Source: Hevea brasiliensis
Taxonomy: Eukaryota > Streptophyta > Magnoliopsida > Malpighiales > Euphorbiaceae
Length of the DNA: 64,000 nt
NCBI RefSeq assembly: GCF_030052815.1
Contig: NC_079499.1
Coordinates: 82,871,183 to 82,935,182, forward strand
Reading direction: 5' to 3'
Below, piece after piece: positions 1 through 12,800 of the stretch (within the stretch, counting starts at the first letter, position 1; each line of letters begins with the position of its first letter). The translations under genes and the position numbers were made by a program. The notes beneath the pieces were generated by a model that saw only the letters and a program-made list of their open reading frames with translations, was not told where the DNA came from and searched no databases.

Positions 1-62
1 AACACAAATAATTAGTAATTGCCAATTAGTTAAGTATAAATAAGAAAAACAGAACATAAGAA

Positions 63-109
63 GTTAAACGAGGCGAGAGTCACAACGATGGGTGACCGTC
101 TCGGGAACG
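63..109 (+). promoter_or_regulatory. 5S rRNA box A/box C-like block inside LTR
   Basis: The block reads GTTAAACGAGGCGAGAGT, then a short spacer, then CGATGGGTGACCG and CGGGAACG. It resembles the internal control region of plant 5S rRNA (GTTAAGCGTGCT, GCGAGAGT, GATGGGTGACC, GGGAAGT), but is about 8 nt shorter between the GTTAA and GATGGG parts. Equivalent blocks occur in every other LTR here whose 5' part is visible. Forward: 13854-13899, 14826-14872, 25208-25254, 56263-56308. Reverse: 4817-4863, 13381-13427, 20493-20539, 47224-47268, 53811-53856, 60471-60516. In those ten the block lies 171-186 bp inside the LTR start. The resemblance is seen; a Pol III role or 5S ancestry is inference. Confidence 0.6.
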
Positions 110-670
110 ACTGCGAAGTCATTTTAAACTCAAATTTCGAACCATAAAAAGTGACGCTGCGGTCCTTAGGACCCTCATGAACACAGTGGAAAAGAGAAAA
201 TCATGAAAAAGAACTGTTAAGCCAGTCAAATAATTAGGTCAGGATGTCGGAAGAAATATTGGATTATTTACAAACCGGGATGAACCGGCGAGGGGCAATT
301 TGGTCAATTGACCCCGAGAGCTGACTCCTGACCTAACTGTCAAATAAAAAGGGAGAAAATAAAATTTCGAAATCGAGAATTAAATTAAAGAACTAATAGA
401 AAAAAATAAATAGAAAAAAAAAAGAAAGAAGTTAGAAAAGTCAAAGGTGATGACATCATGAATGATGTCATAAAAGATTAATTAACTTATTTTATTTATT
501 TGGGATTTTTGGTCTTCAAAAGGGATAAGATTAAAGAACAAAAAAAGAAAAACAAAAATTTTTTTAGCTTCCTTCTTCCTTGTTGTGCCGCCCCACCTTC
601 TCCCTCTGTTCTCCATGAAAGTTTCTTCCATTAAGCTTACACTTAAGCTTAATTTGCTCCACTTAATCTT

Positions 671-676
671 TATAAA
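671..676 (+). promoter_or_regulatory. LTR TATA box
   Basis: TATAAA follows an A/T-rich tract, with a pyrimidine-rich stretch about 120 bp upstream. It occupies the position where the other LTRs have their TATA boxes, so it is the likely Pol II promoter of this LTR. Confidence 0.5.
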
Positions 677-3600
677 TCCCCTAAAAACCTTGTTAGAACT
701 TGCAATCTCAACTTAAGCACAAGGATTACAAGAAGAAAGAGGAGTTAAAGATAGGGTTTGGAGGATTTAAGAAAGGTTAGTGTGCTAACTTTCAATTTTC
801 TACTTCAAATGCATGTTTAGGTATTTAAGTGAGCTTAGAACTTGATTAAATGAAACAAATATGGGGAACGACCATTGCTGAAATTTCGTCCAGCTTAGAG
901 GGAGTATGATTTTGTATGGCTTGAGGGTTTTGAATGAGTTTAGGAACCTTACTTAGTTGATTGATTAGCATTAAAACCATTAGATGTAGTTAATTGCATG
1001 AAATGTATGAGTTAGGGTTTGAATGCTAGGGTTTGTGAACCAAATTTTGGAGAAATGCTTAAATGATGACTTTGGTCTATTGTGAGATGAAAAATGGTCA
1101 ATAATGACCAAAAGAGATGTGTGGAAATTTTGAAAATGAAAACCAAATTCGTAGGTCCAATGGTCATGTTGCTGGCAGTATGACCAAACCAACTTTGAAG
1201 GACCAAAACAGAAATTTTACAAGTCCAATTGATATACCACCAAAATAGCACAATTTTCATTAAGGAACCATGGCCAAAAACTAACTAAAACTGGGTGAAC
1301 CAATTGACCAAAGTTGAGTAAGAGTAGTCTGCCACTGCACAAACTGTCCAAATGAATAGTAACTGTTCATTTGGTCATAACTCGAGCTAGGAAGGTCAAA
1401 TTGACCTGAAAGTTTACCAACAATTAGATAAGATATAGACCTAAAACTTTCATGAAGAACACCATCCCAAATTATGCCATTAACCTAGTCAAATTATTGA
1501 GCAGAGTGGAGTTACTGTACCTGCGATTCTGCAGAATTGCCATTGAACAGTAAAGTTCCAATGGCTATAACTCTCTCTAGAAAACTCCAATTTAGGCGAT
1601 TCTTAAACCGATGGAAATCTAAGACATAGTAGGACATTTCATATGAAGAAAGTTAGACCAAATTATGAACTTAACTTGATCAAATTACTGAACAAAGTTG
1701 GATAAAAAATCTGCCAGAACCAAAATCTCAGCATGAACAGTGCACGTGAACAGTAATTGCATTTTGGCCATAACTTGAGCTACAAAACTCCGATTGGGGT
1801 GATCAAAAAATGAGAATACACTTAAGACAATAAGAAACATTTTCTATGAAGGAAGTTTTGCCGAATTCCAACAGTAGATTGACCAATGGAACAGTGCAAC
1901 TTCGGAGCACCAAAACCGAAAATTGGCAATTTTGCCAAAACGACTTAAGCTTTGAGAAAATGACCAAAACCAACAAGTTTAATGGCCAAAATGTGGTATG
2001 TGGGTGAAGTTGGAGTTCCCATACCTATTAAGCCTTAAAAAGTCAACAATTTGACTTGAATAGTGTAGTGAATAGTAACCCAAAACACAAAATTTCAAGA
2101 ACATCGAATTTAGCACGTTAGAGCTAGGTAAAAGTGAAGTCAAATTTATTATTGGATTCATGCTAAGTTATGGTACTGAAACACTGTGAAATTGTGTGTT
2201 TCAGTGGAAAAGAATACCGGGACAGAACCCGAGGAGTCGAGTCACGGCCAACAGGCGACTCGTTTGAGGTTTGTGCACAACTAACACTTTTGTTACTTTT
2301 CAAATCCAAATTGATTTGAAATAAATTTATTGTATGATTTATGATTTTGTTGTGTCGAGAATTTTAACTTATTGAATGAAATTGTATAATTTGAATATAA
2401 ATTTTCTTATGCATTTAAGGATTTATTGCATTGTTTTGAGGATTGTAAATTTTAAGTTTGATGTGTTGCCAACCTTGAGCATGAATTTATGATGATTAAA
2501 TATGTTGATTTGTAAATACTTTATAAATAGAAATTGTTTTGAATATGATTTGAAACCACAGTTGACATGACAAAATATGTTGTGAATTCTCATTAGCTTG
2601 TCTAGTGAGATAACTCCTCCACTTGATGGGGCGAGTTTCTTCCTCTCTGGCTTGCCAGTTGGGGAATGATGTGAATGAGTACTCATATATACTAGCTAGT
2701 CTTTGTTTCTCCCTTTTAGCCTCGGTTATTGGGAGTATGTGAAATGTCGTGGTGTACAACACGGCATCTATTCGATTTTTGGGTCATGGGTTCGACTGTG
2801 TGTATTGTTGGCAACGCCCTTTAAATTATGCATAATTTGATAAATTGTGATTGAAATAAATAATTTGTTAATGATTCAAAAATTTTTGCATTGTATCGGA
2901 ATTTAAAATAAATGTAAATAAATAGTTACTATTTGATCAAAATGTTATTCGAATGAATAATTTGCATGAATGAAAATGTTGATTTCTGAAGGTCATGGAT
3001 TTTGAAGAATTTAGAAATTTTAAAATTCTATTTGTTATAAATTGTCAAGCATAAATTGTATTAAGTTTTAAATTATTAGTTTGTGCACCACTGAGTTCAC
3101 TACTCAGCGATAGCTTGTCATGCTGTCACAGATATAGAGACTAGAGGAGCAGCAGATTGAGCTGCTAAGGACAGGGGAGCTACTTGCTAGAAGTTATCGG
3201 GTATAATTTATACCCTGACTGTAAATATTCATTTTGATGTATATATTGCACGTAATTGTATGGACATGTAAAATCGGCCTTGAGCAGCTTGTACAAAGTT
3301 TGTATAAAGTTGTAATAAATTTTAGTTGGATTTTCTTAATGAAAATTTCTTGTAATGATGTATCTAAATTGTTTTGTTTCTAAGGAAATATGGATGATAT
3401 TGATTGACAGTATTTTGAGAATTATTGAACTTGTGAATTTGAGAAATTGGTTGAGATTGAGTATAAATTTGAAGCAGTGGTTAGAAAATTATTGGAAGTG
3501 CTTTTATTTCAGGTATTTAAAGAACTGGTTTCCCAAAATACAGACAGAACTCTGTCAAAATTTTTATAAAATTTGCGGAAAAAGAAAATGAGCCAAAAGT

Positions 3601-3792
3601 TTTAACTAGTTTTTAATTTCAATTAAATGTTTTAAGTACTTATTAGAAAATGCTCACCACTTATCAAAAGTAAGAAAATTGTTTTAAAATCCCTTGTAGG
3701 ATACTTAATGAGTTATCGGTAGGTGAAGTTCGGTAGTTCATTAGGTATTCTACGGGATTATGTTATACCTTACAGAGGGGTAGGGTGTGACA

Positions 3793-5045
3793 TACATATT
3801 CATCAATCCTCAATGTCACAATTTACCCAATATCTTCATGAATTTAAACACTCATCAAGAAGCCTCAAGGCTGCCGAAATGCTTCACATTGCCAAAGTGT
3901 CCATAATTTCATCAACTTCAATCCCAATTGGACAATCACCACATATACATGGAAATAACTTACTAGGACATTAATTACCCTACTCAACATAATTTCCCAT
4001 CAAATATATGTAAGAATAAATCATCAAATATACAACTCCATGGCTGTCCAAACTGGATATATCAATAACTCCTCAAAACTTAAAAATTTCTTCACAAAGC
4101 AAACACCCATAACATGTTTTCAAACTTTAACAAAGAAATATTCAAAAACTCAAACTTACCTATTGTTGGGACTTGCTTAATCTTCACTAAAACTTCTTAA
4201 TATTGGTATCTACTTCTTCCTTGTGAAGTGGGGATAATTTTTAATGAAGCTACCTAGGTGTTTAGAGGTAAAATGAAGGAGTGGATGAAGCTTTATGCAA
4301 CACGGCAATGGAGGTTTCCCATTTCTTCATTTCGGCATGGATGGAGGAGTTGGAGAAAAATGAAATTGCAGATTGTGTAATAGGTGTACACCTGCCCATT
4401 TAGTGTTTAGTTTATTCCTTAGTGGTCCACTTACACAAATTAATCATATTATATGTTTAACTTTCATTTATTCCACATTAAACCCATAATTTTTGCTATT
4501 TACTTTAGATACCACCAAATTAATTTTTCATTATATTTTCCAAGTGTAATATTATTTATTTTTAATGGACATTTAGGTCAAAAGACAATTCGGGATGTCG
4601 ATTGACCATAATGCCCCTGTTCGGGTTGCATTCCTGATTTTTCGGTAACATTGGGTTTTGTCTGTTTTTCGATTTCTCACTTTTCCTTGTACTAATTATT
4701 TAATTTTTTTTTGATATTTCTAATGATATTTATACTTCAATTGATGTCTCTTTAAGTCCTAAAAATATTTTCCAGGGTTCCCCGCAGTCCAGGGCTAGTC
4801 AACGGTCCACGCTGTGACTTCCCGGTGCGGTCACCCATCGCTAGGGTTCTCGGCTCGCTTAACTTGATTACCTTTCTTTGCTATTATTTTTCCTTTGTTT
4901 TTTTTTTTTTGTATTTTCTTTTCTTGTATTTCATTATTTTATGTCTCCTCCCTCATATCAAAGTGTAGTTCTAGGCATCCTAGCTGTCCGGACAACACTG
5001 GTCACCAGAGCAGTAGAACGCACTACCGAACATAGGGGTGTTACA
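3793..5045 (-). repeat. 3' LTR, 5' portion (reverse gypsy element)
   Basis: Matches 12357-13609 base for base in length (1253 bp), with about 20 substitutions by eye. It begins TGTAACACC when read on the reverse strand from 5045. The rest of this LTR, equivalent to 9898-12356, has been pushed off the window by the forward LTR inserted at 3792/3793. Confidence 0.92.
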
Positions 5046-5066
5046 ATTCTCCCCCCCCCCCCTTAA
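5046..5066 (-). other. Polypurine tract
   Basis: On the reverse strand this is AAG, a run of about a dozen G, then AGAAT, immediately before the 3' LTR. That is the expected place and composition for the plus-strand primer of reverse transcription. The unbroken G run is unusually long. Confidence 0.8.
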
Positions 5067-5098
5067 AATAAATTTTGTCTCGAAATTTTTACCTGGCA

Positions 5099-6436
5099 TT
5101 AGTCTCTGAACAGCTGTGGGTGCTTTCTCCTCATATCCTCTTCACGTTCCCAAGTAGCTTCCTGGCCTGAATGACGGTTCCACAGCACTTTAACCAGGTG
5201 TATCTATTTATTCCTCAGCTGCTTCACCTCATAAGCCAGAATTTTTATGGGTTCTTCCTCATATGAGAGGTCTAGATTTACTTCAATCTCTTCAACTGAT
5301 AGTACATGAGATGGGTCTGATCTGTACCTCCTTAACATGGACACATGGAAGACGCTGTGTATCCTTGCTAGCTCTGGAGGTAATGCCAACCGATATGCCA
5401 AAGGACCCACTCTTTCTAGAACCTCATATGGTCCGATGAAACGAGGACTCAGTTTCCCCTTTCTGCCAAATCTCATAATTCTCTTCCAAGGAGAAACTTT
5501 GAGGAATACCTTATCACCCACTGCATATTCAATATCTCTTCTTTTCGAATCAACATAAGACTTCTGACGGTCTGATGCAGCCTTGAGTTTATCTCTAATC
5601 AATTTGATCTTTTCCTCTGTCTGCTGAACAATTTCTGGCTCAATCATCTTCCTTTCACCTACTTCATCCCAACATAAGGGAGTTCTGCACTTCCTGCCAT
5701 ACAATGCTTCATATGGAGGCATCCCAATGCTTGATTGGTAGCTGTTGTTATAAGCAAACTCAATCAAAGGCAAGTGTGTATCCCAACTACGTTCAAACTC
5801 AATCACACAAGCCCGTAGCATATCCTCCAATATCTGAATAACCCTTTCAGATTGGCCATCTGTCTGTGGGTGGAATGCTGTGCTGAAGTTCAATCTAGTT
5901 CCTAGGGCTCTCTGAAGACTATCCCAGAATCTAGAAGTGAACCTAGGATCTCTGTCAGATACAATTGATACTGGCACTCCATGCAATTTTACAATCTCAT
6001 ATATGTACAATCTGGCCAATCTTTCTAGGCTATAGTCCATCCGAACTAGCAAAAAGTGAGCAGACTTGGTCAATCAGTCAACTAGAACCCATACTGCATC
6101 ATGACTACTCTGTGTCCTTGGAAGTCCTGTAACAAAATCCATAGTTATTCGTTCCCATTTCCACTCTGGTACTGACAAAGGATGTAACAAACCAGCTGGA
6201 ACTTGATGTTCTGCCTTTACTTGCTGACAAGTTAGGCATTTGGAAACAAACTCAGCTATATCCCTCTTCATGCCCATCCACCAGTAATGCTCTTTCAGCC
6301 CTCTGTACATTTTAGTTCCACCAGGGTGCATAGCAAATGGAGACTCATGTGCTTCCTTCATAATGATCTGTCTCAATTCAGCATCATTAGGAATGCACAT
6401 TCTGCCCTGATGTAGCAATAAACCATCATCTCTCAC
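5099..6436 (-). pseudogene. Integrase and chromodomain, interrupted
   Basis: The 3' third of pol. From 6436 downward come the integrase zinc-binding HHCC region (HESPFAMH, then KCLTCQQVK), the first catalytic Asp (TMDFVTGLP), the second (SDRDPRF) and the Glu (DGQSERVIQ). A GPY-type module (RFIGPYEVLERVGPLAYRL) and a chromodomain (KVLWNRHSGQEATWE) follow. An in-frame stop at about 6071-6073 splits the core after the first Asp. A second (TAG at 5201-5203) cuts off the chromodomain, whose frame then runs open to the natural TAA at 5099-5101. In the family integrase inserts the cDNA, and the chromodomain steers it to marked chromatin. As it stands it encodes no complete enzyme. Positions 6437-6588 are a degenerate linker to RNase H. 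Confidence 0.9.
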
Positions 6437-6588
6437 AGAGAATTCAGGTTTCTTGCCCTGCTGGACTTCTTTCAGTAGCTTCGATATTTTTCATCACTGC
6501 GGCACCATTACGACCGATCAATCAACACTGGCTGTACATGCCATGCAACTACTGTCTGTCCCTCATCATCAATCTCTAAACTGGCATG

Positions 6589-8555
6589 CTATGCTTTCAA
6601 TTCACATACCATGGACAAAGGAGAAACTCTGAGACTTGCCATAGTCTTGCGACTTAAGGCGTCAGCCACCACATTTGCTTTCCCTGGCTGATAGTCTATT
6701 AAGCAATCATAGTCTTTAATGAGTTCTAACCATCTCCTCTGCCTCAAATTCAATTCCTTCTGGGTGCCCAAATACTTCAAGCTCTTGTGATCTGTGTAAA
6801 TGTAGCATTTCTCCCCATACAAATAATGTCTCCAGATCTTCAGAGCAAAAACAATAGCTGCTAGCTCCAAATCATGTGTTGGGTAGTTCCTTCATGCGGT
6901 TTCAGCTGGCGTGATGCATAAGCAATGACATTCTGATCTTGCATCAGTACACAGCCTAACCCATTGTGAGAAGCATCACTATAAACTGTGTATTCTTTAC
7001 CCGGAGTAGGTAAAGTGAGGACTGGAGCTTCCGTTAAACACCTCTTTAACTCATCAAAACTCTGCTGGCATTTATCTGTCCACTGAAATTTTACATCTTT
7101 CCGAAGCAGTTTGGTCAGTGGAGAAGATAACATAGAAAACCCCCTTCACAAACCGACGGTAATATCCAGCTAAACCCAGAAAACTGCAAATTTCTATGAT
7201 GTTCCTGGGCGGCTTCCAATTAAGGATAGCTTCTACCTTGCTGGAATCTACCTTGATCCCTTCAGCTGACACAACATGTCCCAAAAAGGAGATTTCTTTC
7301 AGCCAAAATTCACATTTCGACAATTTGGCGTATAGTTGTTTCTCCCTTAAAGTCTGTAGTACAATCCGCAGATGTCTGTCATGCTCCTCTGCATTCCTTG
7401 AATATATCAAAAAGTCATCAATAAACACCACCACAAATTGATCGAGATATGGTCTGAAGATAGTGTTCATCAGATCCATAAAAGCAGCTGGAGCATTTGT
7501 TAACCCGAATGGCATTACTAGAAACTCATAGTGGCCATACCGAGTTCTGAAAGCAGTTTTTGGAATACTCTGCTCTTGTACCTTCAACTGATAATAACCA
7601 GATCGCAGATCAATTTTGGAGAATACAGCTGCAACCTTCAACTGATCAAACAGATCATCAATGCGAGGCAACGGATATCTGTTCTTTCTTGTCACCTTAT
7701 TCAACTGCCGGTAGTCAATACACAAGCGAAGAGTGCCATCTTTCTTCTTAACAAACAATACTGGCGCTCCCCAAGGTGACACACTAGGGTGGATGAAGCC
7801 CTTTTCAAGTAATTCTTGCAATTGTATCTTCAACTCCTTCAACTCTGCTGGTGCCATTCTGTATGGCGTTATGGAGATTGGTTCCACACCAGGCATAACA
7901 TTAATTTCAAACTGCACTTCTCTTTTCGGAGGTAATTCTGGCAATTCATTAGGAAACACATCTGGAAAGTCATATACTGTAGGGATGTCCTTCAATGCTG
8001 GACTCCCCACTTGGGTGTCTACCACATGTGCCAAGTAGGCTTCACACCCCTTTCTGATCATTTTTCTGGCTAGTGCAGCCGAAATGATGTTTGATGGCAA
8101 TAACTGCCTTTCCCCATATATTACCACATCATTGTACTGAGGGAGACCAAAAGTGACTGTCTTCAGCCTACAGTCAATCATGGCATGATGCCTAGCTAAC
8201 CAATCCATGCCCAAGATGATATCATAATCTCTGAAGGGCATTTCAATGAGATCAGACAGAAAAGTGTGTCCTTGGATCACCAAAGGACAATCTCTATACA
8301 TTCTATTAACCCTAACTTCCTGTCCTAGTGGACTTGTTACTAGCACCTCAAAGTCCATTTGTATACATGGAACAAAGAATGCACCGTGATGCTAGCACTC
8401 ACATAAGAATGGGTAGAACCCGGATCAAATAACACAAACACATTCTGATTAAAAGTTGAGAAGGTACCAGCCACAACATCAGATGTCTCGACCTCTTCCC
8501 TCTGTCTCATTGCATACATTCTGATTGGAGCACTGTCTTGCTCTGATTGTTTCAC
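6589..8555 (-). pseudogene. Protease, reverse transcriptase and RNase H
   Basis: The middle of the gypsy pol gene. Protease is seen as [14 protein letters not shown] near 8430 and ILGMDWL near 8210, with a frameshift between them around 8350. Reverse transcriptase runs through one long frame (7072-8358): [32 protein letters not shown], then the catalytic [10 protein letters not shown] and FLGHVVS. Another frameshift near 7133 separates it from RNase H, which begins VYSDASHNGLG and continues after a further frameshift near 6865 with [18 protein letters not shown] and [10 protein letters not shown]. In the family this polyprotein copies element RNA into DNA. Here the breaks prevent a complete product. 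F in place of Y in the FIDD box is common in plant gypsy RT and is not itself a defect. Confidence 0.92.
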
Positions 8556-8687
8556 TGTGCCTTGGTCACTCGGGCTACCTCTACCCCGCCTCTACCTCTG
8601 TTGGGTGGTTGTGAACTTCTAGTGACAGTGGCTCGAACCGACCCTTCGCGCAGTAGTAGGAGGTGGTCCAACCTCGCGACTCACCGT

Positions 8688-9708
8688 GCAGTCCTTAGCA
8701 AAGTGTCCCGTGCCTCCACAGCTATAACAGCTCCAATAGCCTTGTAGCAGATCCCACCATGATTTCTTCCACATGTCTCACATTGGCGGAGGGTAGGAAC
8801 CTCTGGTACTCACGACTGGATAGGGAGGTCTCTGTCCCGAATATCTTCCCCTACTGCACTTCTTGCCACCTCCGCCATGTCCCCATGATTCTTCCTCTTC
8901 CAAGAGGGACCACTAGAACTTTGTTCTGCAGATTTTCCTCTTTCTCTCTTCTCTCGATTTCTTTTCTCAGAGCAGCTTCAGACTCAATTCTTTCTAACTC
9001 TAGAGCTTGAGAAATAAGTTCCGAGAAGTTAGTGTGTTTAAAGCCGACTACTTGTAATCTGATACTGGGCTTCAAGCCGGTTTCAAACCTCTTGCATCTC
9101 TCCCTGCTGGTAGTAAGTAAACTTACTGCATAATGGCTCAGACGGGAAAATTCTCTTTCATACTCAGCCACTGATCTGTTCCCCTGTTTCAGACTTAGGA
9201 ATTCTTGTAACTTCTGGTCTACATAAGCATCGTGACATATTTGTCTCAATTCCCGAGAAAGTCATTCCATGTTAGCACTGCAGTTCTACTGCATCGTGGG
9301 GAATGGTTTTCCACCACCATAAGCATCCTCAGAGCAAAGATACGGAGTATTCACATATGAGCTCCTCTGTACAATGCAGTTTCTTGAATACCCTATCCAT
9401 CCTCTCTAACCACTGTTTAGCCTCTAGAGGATCTACTGTCCCCTTGAACTCTGTAGCCCCATACTTCATCAATTTGTCATACTGCCTAGTAGGAGACTGT
9501 GGTTGTACTACTGGTGTCTGTATTGGGACTTGAGTAGGCACATTACCAGCCATTTGTTGGAACATTGCAGCCATCTGCCTAGCAACCGAAAGCAGAAATC
9601 ATGATCAGAGGGGCTGGTGCTCTTGAACCACCGACATTATGTAGGCACAAGGCCCTCTTGCACCTCAGCCTCAATAGATTGATCGACTGAACGATCACCC
9701 TCTTCCAT
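8688..9708 (-). pseudogene. Gag capsid/nucleocapsid, frameshifted
   Basis: Reads from an ATG at 9706-9708 (MEEGDRSVDQSIEAEV), which soon runs into a stop. The gag N-terminus is found in another frame (MAAMFQQMAGNV, GATEFKGTVDPLEAKQWLERM, 9329-9574). The retrotransposon gag domain follows at 8851-9249 (RSVAEYEREFSRLSHYA and a charged coiled tail). Downstream is a CCHC zinc knuckle, CYSCGGTGHFAKDC, at 8688-8729, and a partial upstream knuckle near 8770. Gag forms the virus-like particle and binds element RNA. At least three frame breaks are visible, so it is non-functional unless its products come from another copy. Confidence 0.88.
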
Positions 9709-9877
9709 AGTCAATGCGAGGATTTTAGATCTCCTGAACAAATAACACAAGGATATTTCCTCCCGTTAGTGCATATTTATAATGTAATGTACTGTATGTA
9801 TCAAACAATGATATTGAGCAGTTGTACTATGAAGAAAGAATATTCAAATAACAGGTGAAACAAAATTTAAAAACTTT

Positions 9878-9889
9878 GCTCTGATACCA
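9878..9889 (-). other. Primer binding site (initiator tRNA-Met)
   Basis: Reads TGGTATCAGAGC on the reverse strand, complementary to the 3' end of plant initiator tRNA-Met. It lies 8 nt inside the 5' LTR, the usual arrangement for plant gypsy elements. Confidence 0.9.
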
Positions 9890-9897
9890 CTAAAACA

Positions 9898-12800
9898 TGT
9901 CACACCCTACGCCTCTGTAAGGCATAACATGATCCCATAGTATACCTAATGAATTACCAACTCCGTCTACTGATAACCCATTAAATACACTACAAGGGAT
10001 TTTAAACACTTTTCTTACCTCTTTTATAGTGGTGAGCACTATTTACAGGTATTAAAAACCTTTTTGAACTGAAGTGATAGAACTAACACATTTGACTTAT
10101 TTGGAATTTCTGTAAAAATTTTGGCAGAGTGCCATCTGTATTTTGGATAAAACAGTTCTTCAGAAAACCTGTAAAAAGCACTTCAATATTTTTTTAAATC
10201 TCAACTCCAACATATTTCTCAACACAACATATTTCTCAACTCAAATCCACAGTGATTTTCAAAGACTGAGATAAAAGAAATATAATACAATTTTATTTTT
10301 TACAAGCCAAAATAACTCATAATTATTTTACAACTTCAATGTACAATTTGAATTTACAACTGCTCAAAACCAAAAACAATATATACATACAGTGGTCATA
10401 CATTACAGTACAAAATGCAAAATATGGTATACTCGTTATACCCAAAAAATCTCTCATGGTGTACTAGCGGCCTAGTTCATCGCCTGTCTGTCTGCTCACT
10501 GCGACATAAAGAATAAAGCTATCGCTGAGACAATGTCTCAGTGGTGCACAACATTAACCAAATACATCTTTAAATCACAATTCAAAAATCATACAAATAG
10601 TGGATACTTAAAACCATAGTTAATTTCAAGACAGTAATTGTCAACAAGAATTTAAACTCCATTTCTCAATATCACAATAAATTTCAATAAGTCAGATCAT
10701 GGTTGAATTCAAAAGACAGTATATGTTAATAAGAGTTTAAATTCATTTCACAATCTCACAATACATATCAATAAATCACACACAGCTTAATCATGTTCCA
10801 AAGTTCAATTCGTCCCAAAAGCCGATGGCTAATGAGGTATTCAATTCGTCCCAAAAGTCGATGACTAATGAGGAATAACATAGGTAGCTAGCAAAAATAT
10901 GAGTACTCATCCAATTCGTCCTCAACAGGCACACACCTCAACACTTCAGCCAGAGAGGGAATTCAATTCGTCCCACTAGACAAGTTAGCGAGGAATACAA
11001 TCAATATACATGATAGCTGTGGTTTCAAACCATTTCCAATGCTTTTCAATCAATAAGTATCCATCAATATCATTCAAACAATTTCTCACAATTTCAAACC
11101 ATTTACAGTGCTTTTCAAACGATAAATATCCATTCAAACACATTTCCACAATTTAAAACAATAATGTACAAATAGTCATAATTCATTTCAATTGAAAAAT
11201 TCAAAAGAAATAGTTGTTGTGCACAAACCTCTGATAACTGTCTCTTGGTCTGGACTCAGTATTTCCTTCCCTTTTCCTGAGTCTTTGGTAACTGAGAAAC
11301 ACAATTTGAAGTGTTTCAGTACTAAATTAAATTGTCTCTAACGATAATGTTCGATAAGTAATTCACTGAAAGCTATTATTTGCTTAATCAACCTAATATA
11401 TCGATCCTCGATGCGTTCTAGGTAAATTAGATTTTAACGTTACTAATATGTCACATTAGATAGTATTTTAGGGTTGGTACATGTTACCGATTTCATTTCC
11501 TTGTTTAGTGCATTTTATTGCAACTTGCTGGATTCCGGGATACTAGTTTGACCTAGCCGGAAGACCTAGTTCCCTCGGTTTTCGGGTTTTGGTCAAAACT
11601 ACAAACTTGTAGATCTATGTCTTATGGAATGCAGGGCAAAATTTCAAGTCATTCTGAGTTATGTAGACCAAGTTATGGTCATTTTACTATTGCTGTTCAA
11701 ATGGCATCAAATTTGGTCATTTTAGGTCAATTTTGGTCAACTTTGGTTCGGTCAGTTTTTGGACTGGAACTTGTGCAAGCTGTTTGACTTGCTTATGGTC
11801 CTTTCTGGGCTTTTGTGTCTTCATAAGACTTGTAGGTATGGGTCTTAACTATTCATGGTTAAAATTTCAGGTCAATTGGACCTGTTTTGAGTGAGTTATG
11901 GCCTAAACACTAACTGCTGCCCAAATGGTCAGTTTTTAGGCCTCACTTGCACTTAATCCGGATTTGGTCATTTTTCAAGCTACCTTGCAAGCAGAATTTT
12001 GGTATGTTTCCTTCATGAAAGTTGGCACATTTTGTGCCTAGTTTCACCTCCAATTGTTCTCATACTAATTGGAGTTACATTTTTAGAGTTATAGGCTGAA
12101 ATGCATACTGTCCTTAATTACATTGCTTATACATCTATCCATTACACATTTACCTTGCTACAAGTCCACTTCTCTTACCAATTCTGTTTTGGTACATTAC
12201 CAAAACCATATATCACTTCACTTTAAAGTCAATTTGGGCAGAATACAAATATCTTCAATACACCAAATGAAACTCTAATTCATAAAGTCCAAATACAACC
12301 ATAAATACACATAAACACTCCTAATTGTTACATACAATTTCCACAACCAATTTACATACATATTTATCAATCCTCAATGTCACAATTTACCCAATATCTT
12401 CATGAATTTAAACACTCATCAAGAAGCCTCAAGGCTACCGAAATGCTTCACATTGCCAAAGTGTCCATAATTTCGTCAACTTCAATCCCAATTGCACAAT
12501 CACCACATATACATGGAAATAACTTACTAGGACATTAATTACCCTACTCAACATAATTTCCCATCAAATATATGTAAGAATAAATCATCAAATATACAAC
12601 TCCATGGCTGTCCAAACTGGATATAACAATAACTCCTCAAAACTTAAAAATTTCTTCACAAAGCAAACACCCATAACATGTTTTCAAACTTTAACAAAGA
12701 AATATTCAAAAACTCAAACTTACCTATTGTTGGGACTTGCTTAATCTTCACTAAAACTTCTTAATATTGGTATCTACTTCTTCCTTTTAAAGTGGGGATA

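Larger units (their letters stand above)
1..3792 (+). mobile_element. Giant gypsy LTR, forward, 3' part only
   Basis: The 3' part of a long terminal repeat whose 5' end lies left of the window. It ends TGTGACA at 3792, and the next base resumes the interrupted LTR of a reverse-strand gypsy element. The last 80 bp match the ends of the other LTRs here (for example 22830-22906). A TATA-like box lies at 671. Between 1300 and 1900 there are degenerate units built around a TAACTTGAGCTA-like phrase. The presumed 5 bp target duplication TACAT (3793-3797) cannot be checked because its left copy is off the window. Whether this is a solo LTR or part of a whole element cannot be told. The small open frames inside it have no recognisable protein content. 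Confidence 0.85.

Noticed and set aside
7300..7420. FIDD instead of YIDD in the RT catalytic box
   Set aside because: Phe at this place is common in plant Ty3/gypsy RTs, and both elements here have it, so it is not a novelty.
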